Shown here in pieces: positions 25,395 to 34,009 of a stretch of DNA of 46,786 nt. Under the pieces are notes generated by a model. The model saw only the letters and a list, made by a program, of their open reading frames with translations, searched no databases and was not told the DNA's origin. Made by a program: the position numbers and the translations under genes. The DNA is from Thermoplasmata archaeon (lineage in GTDB: Archaea > Thermoplasmatota > Thermoplasmata > GCA-020350865): positions 2,963,334-3,010,119 of the forward strand of contig CP070751.1 in NCBI GenBank assembly GCA_020348445.1. The letters are read 5' to 3'. Within the stretch, counting starts at the first letter, position 1. Every line of letters starts with the position of its first letter.

Positions 25395-28300
25395 TGACAG
25401 AAGAAGAATTCATCAAGTTCACCATAAACGGTGTGGAAGTTCAGGGAAAGCCAGGTGAAATGCTCATTGATGTTGCACAGAGAAACGGTTTTTATATTCC
25501 CAAACTGTGCAATCATGTGGCATTAAAACCCTACAGTGCATGTAGATTATGCATTGTGGAGATGGCAAAGGGTGGCCGCAGTAAATTCACAGCATCATGC
25601 AGCTTTCCAATATCTGAAGGAATTGAAGTAAATACAGAATCAGAGGGAGTTTTGAAACTTAGAAAAATGACACTTGAAGCCCTCATGGCCCAGGCACCTG
25701 ATTCAAAGGAAATCAGGGATATGGCCAAATATTACGGTATTACCGATACGAGATTCAAGGAAAACGAGGACAAAGAAAATAGATGCATTCTATGCGGGCT
25801 CTGCATCCGCGTATGCAATGAAAGAATGGGAGTTTATGCACTGGGATTTTCAGGTCGGGGTGCAAGCCGAAGACTGGATACACCCTTTGGTAGGCTCTCC
25901 GATGTTTGCATAACATGTGGAGCCTGTGAATCTGTTTGTCCCACTGACGCCATTAAGCTTGGCAAGATATCGAAGAATGAACCGAAACCCATTACCTCGG
26001 AGTTCGACTTGGGTCTAAAGGAAAGAAGCGTGATTTACACTCCATTTCCCCAGGCCATGCCTTTAATCTACCTTATTGACAAAGAGCGCTGCATCCATTT
26101 CGCCAAGGGAACATGCAAGATATGCCAGAAATCATGTGAGAAAGGTTCCATTGATTTTGAGCAAGAGGACAAAAAGCTGAAACTGGATGCAGGTGCCATC
26201 ATCGTGGCTCCGGGTTATGAATTTGTATCACCAGATACAAGGCCTGAACTTAGTTATGATAGGCTTTCGAATGTCATAACTGCAATGGAATTCGAAAGGA
26301 TACTGAATGCATCAGGACCTTTTGGCGGACATATAAAAAGGCTCTCTAATTTTAAGGAGCCAAAGAGCATGGCATTTATTCAATGCGTGGGCTCAAGGGA
26401 CAGAAACAAAGGTGTTAGGTACTGTTCTTCTGCATGCTGTATGTACTCAATAAAGGAGGCGATAATAGCAAAGGAGCATTCTCCTGATCTGAATATCAGC
26501 ATATTCCACATGGATATCCGCGCCTTTGGCAAGGAGTTCGACTCCTACTACAAGAGTGCCAAGGACATGGGCATTAAGTTCGTCAGATGCAGGGTGGCAG
26601 AGATACAAGGTGATGAATACCAAAATCCCATTGTTCATTTCACTGATGAAAATGACGAGCCAAAAAAAGAGGCCTTCGATATGGTTGTTCTGTCAAATGG
26701 TTTTGCCAGGCCCAAGGATGCCGATAAACTGGCTGGGGTTCTTGACATCAAGCTCAACAAGTACGGCTTCTGTGAGACATCGGCTTTCTCACCCCTTCAA
26801 AGCACAAGGCTAGGAATTTTCGCTGGGGGAGTTTTTACAGAGCCAAAGGACATACCAGATTCTGTTGCAGGGGCCTCGGGTGCTGCGGCAAAGGCCTCGG
26901 TTCTCATACCTCCCGATATGAGAATGATAGGTCGGGAAAAAGAGGAGATAATTGAAACGGACGTATCTGAAGAGGAACCTAGGATAGGTGTTTTCATTTG
27001 TCACTGTGGAATCAACATCGGGGCAACAGTCAATGTACCCAGCGTTGCGGAGTACGCAAGGACCCTGCCCAATGTCGTATATGCAGAGGACAACCTTTAC
27101 ACATGCTCCTATGACACTCAAAGAATAATTAAGGAGAAGATCAAGGAGCACGATCTAAACAGGGTGGTTGTTGCAGCCTGCTCTCCGAGAACACATGAGC
27201 CGCTTTTTCAGAGCACTATTTCCGAGGCTGCCTTGAATCCATATCTTTTTGAAATGGCCAATATCAGAGATCAATGCTCTTGGGTGCATCAGAGGGAGCC
27301 TGAGAGGGCAACAGAAAAGGCCAAGGACCTTGTGAGGATGATAGTTGCCAAATCCAATCTACTTACACCCCTTACAAGGGAAAGTCTAGCAGTAACTCCA
27401 ACATGCCTTGTAATTGGAGGGGGTATATCGGGTCTGACCGCTTCCAAGGATGTTGCAGACAGTGGCTTTAAGGTGTTTCTTGTTGAAAGGAAGAAGGAAC
27501 TCGGCGGGAATCTCAATTTAGTGAGTTGTCTTCTTGAAGGTGAGAATCCACAAAATTTTCTTAAAAGACTGGTAAAGGAAGTTAGAGAGCATGATAAAAT
27601 CGAGGTTTTAACAGAAGCCATTTTAGAAAATATACAAGGTTATGTTGGTAACTTCACCACAACTTTTACGCACGCGGGCGAATCCAAGAATTTGGAACAT
27701 GGTACAATAATAGTTGCCACGGGCTCAAATCCATACGATCCCTCTGAGTATCTTTATGGAAAACATAAGGGCGTAATTACCCAACTCGAATTGGAGAAAA
27801 TGCTTGAGAATAAAAAATTCAAAACAGATTCAGTTGTCATGATCCAATGCGTTGGCTCCAGGGATGAGAATCACGAGTACTGCAGTAGGATTTGCTGCAC
27901 CCAGGCAGTGAAAAATGCACTTAGGATAAAAGAAAAAAATCCAGATGCTGAAATTTATGTTCTCTTCAAAGATATGAGAACTTACGGATTCAGAGAAGAT
28001 TACTATGCAAAGGCATCTGATGAAGGAGTGAAGTTCATTTTGTACAATGATGAGCATAAACCCAAGGTAAAAGACGAGGAAGGTTTGGTGGTTGAGGTAG
28101 TTGATCCCATTCTCAAAAATATCTTGAAAATAAAACCCGATAAAGTTGTTCTTTCAATTGGAATGGAGCCAAGAAAAGAAAACACAGACCTCGCAAAGAT
28201 GTTGAAGGTACCAATAAGCAAGGACGGTTTCTTTTTAGAGGCTCATATGAAACTCAGACCACTGGACTTTGCCACAGATGGAATATTCCTTTGCGGTGCG

Positions 28301-28639
28301 GCTCATTCTCCAAAGTTCGTAAACGAGTGTATCTCGCAGGCAAGTGGTGCAGCAGCCAGGGCGTGCACCATACTTAGTAAAAGCGAAATATCGGCAGAGG
28401 GAATAGTGTCCCAAGTTGATGAGGAGTTGTGTTTCGGATGCGGAATTTGTGTTTTAAACTGTCCCTATAATGCAGTTGAGCTAGAGGAGGAAACCCAGAA
28501 GGCCAAGGTTGTCTCAGCACTCTGCAAAGGGTGTGGGGTTTGTGGTGCCACATGTCCAAAACATGCGATTGTAATGTGCCATTTCACTGACCAGCAAGTG
28601 AAGGCTCAGATCGATGCATTTGTTGAGGAGGTGCAATAG
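25394..28639 (+). CDS. NuoG-like ferredoxin module fused to HdrA (C-part) and a second HdrA unit
   Basis: A 1081-residue fusion starting at the ATG that overlaps the nuoF-like stop, with GGAGGTGA ahead. Residues 1-80 form a NuoG-type [2Fe-2S] domain (Cys39, 50, 53, 69). Residues 130-185 hold two 4Fe-4S sites (CILCGLCIRVC, CITCGACESVC). At about 200 it becomes HdrA exactly where the gene at 22656 leaves off (EFDLGLKERSVIYTPFPQAMPLIYLIDKERC). It then runs through the HdrA middle part to about 510. A second HdrA-type unit follows, with ICHCGINIG at 535-543, an FAD motif GGGISG at 675-680, and C-terminal CFGCGICVLNCP and CKGCGVCGATCP. With the 22656 gene it makes a complete HdrA split around NuoEFG modules. 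Confidence 0.87.
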   Translation: MTEEEFIKFTINGVEVQGKPGEMLIDVAQRNGFYIPKLCNHVALKPYSACRLCIVEMAKGGRSKFTASCSFPISEGIEVNTESEGVLKLRKMTLEALMAQAPDSKEIRDMAKYYGITDTRFKENEDKENRCILCGLCIRVCNERMGVYALGFSGRGASRRLDTPFGRLSDVCITCGACESVCPTDAIKLGKISKNEPKPITSEFDLGLKERSVIYTPFPQAMPLIYLIDKERCIHFAKGTCKICQKSCEKGSIDFEQEDKKLKLDAGAIIVAPGYEFVSPDTRPELSYDRLSNVITAMEFERILNASGPFGGHIKRLSNFKEPKSMAFIQCVGSRDRNKGVRYCSSACCMYSIKEAIIAKEHSPDLNISIFHMDIRAFGKEFDSYYKSAKDMGIKFVRCRVAEIQGDEYQNPIVHFTDENDEPKKEAFDMVVLSNGFARPKDADKLAGVLDIKLNKYGFCETSAFSPLQSTRLGIFAGGVFTEPKDIPDSVAGASGAAAKASVLIPPDMRMIGREKEEIIETDVSEEEPRIGVFICHCGINIGATVNVPSVAEYARTLPNVVYAEDNLYTCSYDTQRIIKEKIKEHDLNRVVVAACSPRTHEPLFQSTISEAALNPYLFEMANIRDQCSWVHQREPERATEKAKDLVRMIVAKSNLLTPLTRESLAVTPTCLVIGGGISGLTASKDVADSGFKVFLVERKKELGGNLNLVSCLLEGENPQNFLKRLVKEVREHDKIEVLTEAILENIQGYVGNFTTTFTHAGESKNLEHGTIIVATGSNPYDPSEYLYGKHKGVITQLELEKMLENKKFKTDSVVMIQCVGSRDENHEYCSRICCTQAVKNALRIKEKNPDAEIYVLFKDMRTYGFREDYYAKASDEGVKFILYNDEHKPKVKDEEGLVVEVVDPILKNILKIKPDKVVLSIGMEPRKENTDLAKMLKVPISKDGFFLEAHMKLRPLDFATDGIFLCGAAHSPKFVNECISQASGAAARACTILSKSEISAEGIVSQVDEELCFGCGICVLNCPYNAVELEEETQKAKVVSALCKGCGVCGATCPKHAIVMCHFTDQQVKAQIDAFVEEVQ

Positions 28640-29410
28640 GTGCCTGACTTCGAACCGAGGATACTTGCCTTTGCTTGTAATTGGTGCAGTTATGCAGGTG
28701 CTGATTTGGCCGGGATTTCCAGAATGCAGTATCCGCCGAACTTGAGAATCATCAGGGTCATGTGCTCTGGAAGAGTGGACCCAGTATTTATCTTGGATGC
28801 ATTATCAAAGGGCGTGGATGGTGTGCTGGTCCTTGGGTGTCATCCCGGGGATTGCCACTACATCTCAGGTAATCTCATGACCGAAAGAAAGATGAGATGG
28901 ACAAAGGAGCTGATTGAGAAGACTGGTGTGGATCCAAGAAGGCTTAGATTGGAATGGATCTCAGCCTCAGAAGGTGAAAGGTTTGCAAATACAGCCAAGG
29001 AATTCACGGACCTGATTAAAAAATTGGGGTCGATCCAAAAAGAAGAAAAAGAAAAAATATTTTCAGAATTAAAAGCAGCAGAAAAAGTTGCAGATGAATC
29101 CAGAGTAAGAATACTCATGGGCAAGGAAAGGGAGCTCGTGGAGGAGGGTAATGTCTACGGTGACAAGTCAACTCAGGAGGATTTTGACAGGCTCATGAAA
29201 GATATTCTTGATGACGAGCATGTTCGGGAGAAGATCCTGCAGATTGCAAAAGAAAAACCCTTGTCAGTCAAGGAGATTTCAAAAAGAATGAATATGCCGA
29301 GCCAGGAAATTGGAAAACATGTGATGTGGCTTCGACACAAAGGGAAAATCGCCTTGCACGGAATAAAGAAAAGATCGCCCTTGTACAAAACTGTGGAGGT
29401 GCCCTATTGA
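28640..29410 (+). CDS. MvhD/FlxD-like electron-transfer subunit with helix-turn-helix-like tail
   Basis: A 256-residue protein starting at GTG behind GGAGGTGCAATAG. The first 130 residues are MvhD: CNWCSYAGADLAG, VMCSGRVDP and LGCHPGDCHY. These carry the [2Fe-2S] cysteines that connect HdrA with an electron donor. A charged helical linker follows. The last 60 residues (EKPLSVKEISKRMNMPSQEIG, then HVMWLRHKGKIALHG) resemble a winged helix. That tail is absent from the second MvhD of the operon. It could be structural or could bind nucleic acid; no evidence decides. It sits between the two HdrA genes, as MvhD usually does. Confidence 0.9.
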   Translation: MPDFEPRILAFACNWCSYAGADLAGISRMQYPPNLRIIRVMCSGRVDPVFILDALSKGVDGVLVLGCHPGDCHYISGNLMTERKMRWTKELIEKTGVDPRRLRLEWISASEGERFANTAKEFTDLIKKLGSIQKEEKEKIFSELKAAEKVADESRVRILMGKERELVEEGNVYGDKSTQEDFDRLMKDILDDEHVREKILQIAKEKPLSVKEISKRMNMPSQEIGKHVMWLRHKGKIALHGIKKRSPLYKTVEVPY

Positions 29411-32400
29411 GCGAGGAGAAAAAGGTTGGAGCAGTGCTCGTCGTGGGGGGTGGGATAGCGGGTATGCAGTCCTCCCTTGATCTTGCGGAGTCAGGTTTCA
29501 AGGTTTATTTACTTGAACGGAGCCCCTGCATAGGAGGTGTCATGGCTCAGCTGGACAAGACATTTCCCACAAATGACTGTGCAATGTGCATCATGGCTCC
29601 CAAGCTCGTGGCAACAGGAAGACATCCAAATATCGAGCTTATCACGAACACGGAAATAGAAAATCTAGAAGGCGAGCCAGGCAACTTCAAAGTCACCTTG
29701 GCAAAGCATCCAAGAAGGGTATCTGCAGAAAAATGTACGGGGTGCGGTGTCTGTGCCCAGGAATGTCCCGTCGAGGCAGTAAACGAGTTCAATGAAGATC
29801 TTTTGCCCCGCTCTGCAGTTCATATAAATTATCCCCAGGCTGTCCCCCTCACATTTATCATAGACAAAACAGCGTGTATTGGCTGCGGAATCTGCGAGAA
29901 GATGTGCAAGGCAAATGCAATTGAATATGATCAAGCTGAAGAGGAGCAGGATATCTATGTAGGCTCAATTATTTTGGCCTTGGGCTTCGACGAATTCAAT
30001 CCCGAGATAAAGAAGGAATACGGTTACGGTATCTACCCAAATGTTGTTTCCAGCATAGAATTTGAGAGGCTGCTTTCTGCAACAGGCCCAACCGGTGGAA
30101 TGGTTCTCCGCCCATCTGATTATGACATTCCAAAAAAAGTAGCTTTCATCCAGTGTGTGGGCTCAAGGGACCAGCAGTGTGATAAGAGCTACTGCTCTGC
30201 AGTGTGCTGCATGTATTCGATTAAAGAGGCCATAATTGCAAAGGAGCATACAGAAGGTCTAGACTGTCACATCTTTTACATGGACATAAGAACGTATGGC
30301 AAGGAATTTGAAGATTATTATAACAGGGCACAGGATGAATACAAAATTGGATTCACAAGAAGCAGGCCAGCAAGTATAAGAGAGGATCCAAAGACAAGGA
30401 ATCTGATAATATCTTATATTGAAAACAGCGAGCCAAAAGAAGAAGAATTCGACATGGTGATCCTTTCAGTTGGAATAGACGCACCAAAGGACGCAGTTAG
30501 ATTGAGCGAGAAGCTGGGAATAGAATTGAATGAGCATAACTTCGCAGCCACAAAGAAGTTCTTTCCGCTCTCAACTTCAAAGGAAGGAATTTTCGTATGC
30601 GGTGCCTTCTCCTCTCCAAAGGATATTCCAGACACAGTGGCCCAGGCTTCTGCAGCAGCCTCAAAGGCCTCGGCTATGGTTTCCACAGAAAGAGGAACCA
30701 TGATCACCAAAAGAGAAATTATTCCTGAAAAGGATGTGAGACTTGAGGGGCCAAGAATCGGTGTTTTTATATGTCACTGCGGAATAAACATCGGTGGTGT
30801 TGTAAGGGTTCCAGAGGTTGTGGAATATGCAAGGACCTTGCCTAATGTTGCCTATGCAGAGCATAATCTATACACCTGTTCACAGGACACCCAGGAGAAG
30901 ATAAAGGAGAAGGTGAAGGAGCAAAATCTCAACAGGGTAATAGTTGCATCATGCACTCCAAGAACCCATGAGCCGCTTTTCCAGGCCACTGTTTCGGAGG
31001 CGGGATTGAATCCATATCTTTTCGAGATGGCGAATATAAGAGATCAGTGTTCCTGGGTGCACATGCACGAGCCCGATTCTGCAACAGAGAAAGCCAAAGA
31101 CCTTGTTCGAATGGCTGTTGCAAAGGCAAGGCTTCTTGAGCCCCTGAAAATGGCAACACTGGGTATCAACAGAAGCGCACTTGTAATAGGTGGTGGGATA
31201 TCTGGTATGACCGCTGCTTTAGGATTTGCAAAGCAGGGATACAAGGCGTATCTTGTGGAGAAAACTTTGGAACTTGGAGGTAATTTAAGACACCTGCGCT
31301 ATTCTGGGACTCAGGAGGATCCGCAAAAAGAGTTGGCAAGCTTAATCAAATTGGTGGAGGAAAATGAAAACATCGAGATCTTCAAAAGCGCAGAGATTCT
31401 TTCAATTGAGGGTTACGTGGGTAATTTCAAATCAAGGATTCTTTCTGAAAATATGGAGCATGAAATCGAACATGGAGTTGTTGTGGTGGCAACAGGTGCC
31501 CTGGAGTACGAGCCTACAGAGTACATGTACGGTAAAGACGGGAGGATAATAACCCAATTGGAGCTTGAGCAACTTCTTGCCGAGGATAAAATCAATCCAA
31601 AAAATGTTATCATGATACAGTGCGTGGGCTCAAGAGGAGAGAAGGTTCCGTACTGCTCCAGAATATGCTGTACAACAGCAATAAAAAATGCGCTTCAAAT
31701 TAAAGAACATGAGCCAGATGCAAAAGTATACGTTCTCTATAGGGATATTAGAACCTATGGTTTTAGGGAAGATTTCTACGACAAGGCCCTGGAAGAAGGT
31801 ATAACGTTTTTAAGATTTGATGTAGACTCAAAACCTAAAGTCGAGGTTGCATCGGGAAGACTGAAGGTCACAGTAAAGGAACCATTGATTGACGAAAATA
31901 TCGATTTCAATCCGGATTTTGTTGTATTGAGCGTTGCCCAGGTTCCTGATCCTAACAACGAGGACCTATCAAAATCCCTTAAGGTTCCCCTTTCCAAGGA
32001 CGGTTTCTTTTTGGAAGCCCACATGAAGCTGCGGCCAGTTGACTTTGCCACTGAAGGTGTCTTTCTTTGTGGCTCTGCCCACTCACCTAAGTTCATAGAC
32101 GAGAGCATATCGCAGGCCGAGGCCGTGGTCTCAAGGGCATGCACAATACTCTCTAAGGATTATTTAGAAGCTGAGGGTGTAATTTCCATCGTGAACTCAG
32201 ACATATGCAGTGGGTGTGAGACATGTATCCTTGTATGTCCTTTTGACGCCATTGACAAGGATGATAAGGGAAAGGCCAAGGTCAACGAGCTACTTTGTAA
32301 AGGCTGTGGAGCATGTGTTGCAGCATGCAGAGCAGGTGCAATTCAACAAAGATGCTTTACTGACGAGCAGATTTTATCTGTTATCAGGTCAGCATTTCAG

Positions 32401-32415
32401 GAGGTGAGCACCTGA
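29407..32415 (+). CDS. hdrA: HdrA-like double-unit FAD/Fe-S electron-bifurcating subunit
   Basis: A 1002-residue HdrA. I place the start at TTG 29407, which overlaps the previous stop (TTGA) and lies 5 bases behind GGAGGTG. The first unit has FAD motif GGGIAG, TFPTNDCAMC, and ferredoxins CTGCGVCAQECP and CIGCGICEKMC. The second unit has ICHCGINIGG, GGGISG, and two C-terminal ferredoxins (CSGCETCILVCP, CKGCGACVAAC). It is a clear tandem paralogue of the HdrA parts in the gene at 25394, down to IRDQCSWVH, but keeps an uninterrupted N-part. HdrA carries the bifurcating FAD. Its usual partners HdrB and HdrC are absent from this operon. Confidence 0.92.
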   Translation: MSEEKKVGAVLVVGGGIAGMQSSLDLAESGFKVYLLERSPCIGGVMAQLDKTFPTNDCAMCIMAPKLVATGRHPNIELITNTEIENLEGEPGNFKVTLAKHPRRVSAEKCTGCGVCAQECPVEAVNEFNEDLLPRSAVHINYPQAVPLTFIIDKTACIGCGICEKMCKANAIEYDQAEEEQDIYVGSIILALGFDEFNPEIKKEYGYGIYPNVVSSIEFERLLSATGPTGGMVLRPSDYDIPKKVAFIQCVGSRDQQCDKSYCSAVCCMYSIKEAIIAKEHTEGLDCHIFYMDIRTYGKEFEDYYNRAQDEYKIGFTRSRPASIREDPKTRNLIISYIENSEPKEEEFDMVILSVGIDAPKDAVRLSEKLGIELNEHNFAATKKFFPLSTSKEGIFVCGAFSSPKDIPDTVAQASAAASKASAMVSTERGTMITKREIIPEKDVRLEGPRIGVFICHCGINIGGVVRVPEVVEYARTLPNVAYAEHNLYTCSQDTQEKIKEKVKEQNLNRVIVASCTPRTHEPLFQATVSEAGLNPYLFEMANIRDQCSWVHMHEPDSATEKAKDLVRMAVAKARLLEPLKMATLGINRSALVIGGGISGMTAALGFAKQGYKAYLVEKTLELGGNLRHLRYSGTQEDPQKELASLIKLVEENENIEIFKSAEILSIEGYVGNFKSRILSENMEHEIEHGVVVVATGALEYEPTEYMYGKDGRIITQLELEQLLAEDKINPKNVIMIQCVGSRGEKVPYCSRICCTTAIKNALQIKEHEPDAKVYVLYRDIRTYGFREDFYDKALEEGITFLRFDVDSKPKVEVASGRLKVTVKEPLIDENIDFNPDFVVLSVAQVPDPNNEDLSKSLKVPLSKDGFFLEAHMKLRPVDFATEGVFLCGSAHSPKFIDESISQAEAVVSRACTILSKDYLEAEGVISIVNSDICSGCETCILVCPFDAIDKDDKGKAKVNELLCKGCGACVAACRAGAIQQRCFTDEQILSVIRSAFQEVST

Positions 32416-32422
32416 GTGAAAA

Positions 32423-32610
32423 GCCTGAATACGAGCCAAAGATACTTGCATTTCTCTGCAACCGTTTTTTTCTTTGGGCTTTTTTCTCCGCTGGCTGGCC
32501 CTTGCAAAGAAAAAAATGGGTCAAAAAGAAACTCGGGCCAACCTGCTCGAAAAAAGGAGGTGTAATTAGTGCCTGAATACGAGCCAAAGATACTTGCATT
32601 TCTATGCAAC
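32423..32610 (+). repeat. 40-bp direct repeat flanking a 108-bp hairpin-rich insert at the flxD-like gene start
   Basis: Positions 32423-32462 and 32571-32610 match at 39 of 40 bases; they encode the first residues of the MvhD-like protein. Between them lie 108 bases with a 12-13-bp inverted repeat (GTTTTTTTCTTTG / CAAAGAAAAAAAT) and a second imperfect one (GGCTGGCCC / GGGCCAACC). Copy 1 is preceded by GGAGGTGAGCACCTGAGTG, which looks like the older start region. Copy 2 is preceded by an AAAAGGAGGTG site lying inside the insert. Read from copy 1, the frame runs through the insert and ends at the TGA just inside copy 2. The arrangement looks like a recent duplication or a small element insertion. 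Confidence 0.75.
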
Positions 32611-32997
32611 TGGTGCTCATATGCAGGTGCAGACCTGGCCGGAGTGTCCAGATTCCAGTATCCTCCAAATGTTCGCATAGTCAGGGTCATGTGCTCGGGT
32701 AGAATCTCTCCAAGATTTGTTTTAAAAAGCTTCCAGGAAGGTGCTGACGGTGTTCTGATTGCAGGCTGTCATCCTGGTGACTGCCATTATTCAAAAGGCA
32801 ACTACTACACAAGGCGAAGATTGACTGTCCTTGGTAAATTACTGGAACATGTGGGTGTGGACCCAAGAAGATTCAAGGTGAAGTGGATTTCTGCCTCAGA
32901 GGGCGGCAAATTCGCGGATGTGATAAAAGAAATGACTGAGAACGTGAAGGGTCTGGGACCCCAGCGTTCTTTTAAAAGGGTAGATGATGATGAGTAA
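32569..32997 (+). CDS. MvhD/FlxD-like electron-transfer subunit, second copy
   Basis: A 142-residue single-domain MvhD starting at GTG 32569 behind AAAAGGAGGTG. It has CNWCSYAGADLAG, VMCSGRISP and AGCHPGDCHY, the same Cys pattern as the copy at 28640 but without the C-terminal tail. In Hdr-Flx and Hdr-Mvh complexes this subunit links HdrA to the NAD(P)H- or hydrogen-oxidising module. Here it precedes the three FlxCBA-like genes and so probably belongs to them. Its 5' end is partly duplicated upstream. The TAA stop at 32995-32997 lies within the next gene's start region. Confidence 0.92.
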   Translation: MPEYEPKILAFLCNWCSYAGADLAGVSRFQYPPNVRIVRVMCSGRISPRFVLKSFQEGADGVLIAGCHPGDCHYSKGNYYTRRRLTVLGKLLEHVGVDPRRFKVKWISASEGGKFADVIKEMTENVKGLGPQRSFKRVDDDE

Positions 32998-33994
32998 AAT
33001 CGAGGATGAAATAAGAGGAATTGCAAAAAAGCTACTTGAAGAAGGCAAGGTAAAGTACTTCACAGGTTATGCAAAGGGGCCGGATTCCTTTAGGGCAAGA
33101 CCCATTATCATTGATGATCCAAAAGATGTGGACAAGCTGATTTGGTCTCCTTGCTGTGTGAACAACCTGGGTGTGTACCTTGTTGACGAGATGAAGAAAA
33201 AGCCAAAAAGAGGGGAAGAGCCAGACACTCGGCCTGTTGGAATAGTTACCAAAGCATGCGACGCAAGGGGCATCACCGTACTTCACCAGGAGAACATATT
33301 ACCCAAAGAAAGGGTGTACGTCATTGGCATCCCCTGTAGGGGAATGGCAGATCCCGAGAAACTTGAAAAACATGCAAGAAAAAAGGGCCTTGGTCATGAT
33401 GCAATCTACAACATGGATATAAAAGAGGAGAAGATGATGTTTACAGGAGAGGCAGAAGGGGTAAAGGTGGCCTTCCCAAGAGAGGAGGTACTACTTGACA
33501 AATGCAAGGAATGTGTTCATCACAATCCAAGGGAGTACGATATCGTAATTGGAAAGAGAATTGAAAATCCCCATGTGGATAAGTACGCCACAATCAGAGA
33601 ACTGGAAGACATGTCCCTTGAAGAAAGAGAAAAATTCTGGGAGATGATATTTGAAAGATGTATCAGATGCAATGCATGCAAAGAGGTCTGTCCCATGTGT
33701 TATTGCGAGGAATGTACAGTTGAGAAGGCAAAACCAATGAGGTGGTGCTCCAAGTCAGCTGACAAATCAAATAATGAGTTCTTTCATCTTATTCGCGCAA
33801 TGCATCTTGTGGGAAGATGCATCGATTGCGGTGAATGTGAGAGGGTGTGTCCCATGGCAATACCCCTTCGAAAGCTGTATAGGAAAATGGCCAAAGAAGC
33901 AGAGAAGCTTTACAGCTACGAGGCCGGTTTGAATCCCGAAGAGGATCCTGTCTTTGCCACATTCAGAGTTGACGATGATGATGAATTTGAGTAG
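32990..33994 (+). CDS. FlxC/FdhB-like 4Fe-4S dicluster protein
   Basis: A protein of 334 residues; ATGs at 32984, 32987 and 32990 are all possible, and 32990 has the best spacing to AAAGGGT. The N-half (SPCCVNNLGVYL, GIVTKACDARGITVL, VIGIPCRGMADPEKL) resembles the FrhB/FdhB-like family found beside hdrA-mvhD in anaerobes. The C-half holds two ferredoxin-type 4Fe-4S sites: CIRCNACKEVCPMCYCEEC and CIDCGECERVCP. No membrane segment is present. It probably wires FlxA/FlxB-like subunits to MvhD and HdrA. The FlxC label rests on context and domain type rather than on a recognised orthologue. Confidence 0.8.
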   Translation: MSKIEDEIRGIAKKLLEEGKVKYFTGYAKGPDSFRARPIIIDDPKDVDKLIWSPCCVNNLGVYLVDEMKKKPKRGEEPDTRPVGIVTKACDARGITVLHQENILPKERVYVIGIPCRGMADPEKLEKHARKKGLGHDAIYNMDIKEEKMMFTGEAEGVKVAFPREEVLLDKCKECVHHNPREYDIVIGKRIENPHVDKYATIRELEDMSLEEREKFWEMIFERCIRCNACKEVCPMCYCEECTVEKAKPMRWCSKSADKSNNEFFHLIRAMHLVGRCIDCGECERVCPMAIPLRKLYRKMAKEAEKLYSYEAGLNPEEDPVFATFRVDDDDEFE

Positions 33995-34009
33995 TAAAGA
34001 GATGAGATA

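Noticed and set aside
29326..29406. N-terminal extension of the HdrA gene into the MvhD gene
   Set aside because: The extra 27 residues lie inside the MvhD coding frame; TTG 29407 has a strong ribosome site and starts directly before the FAD motif.
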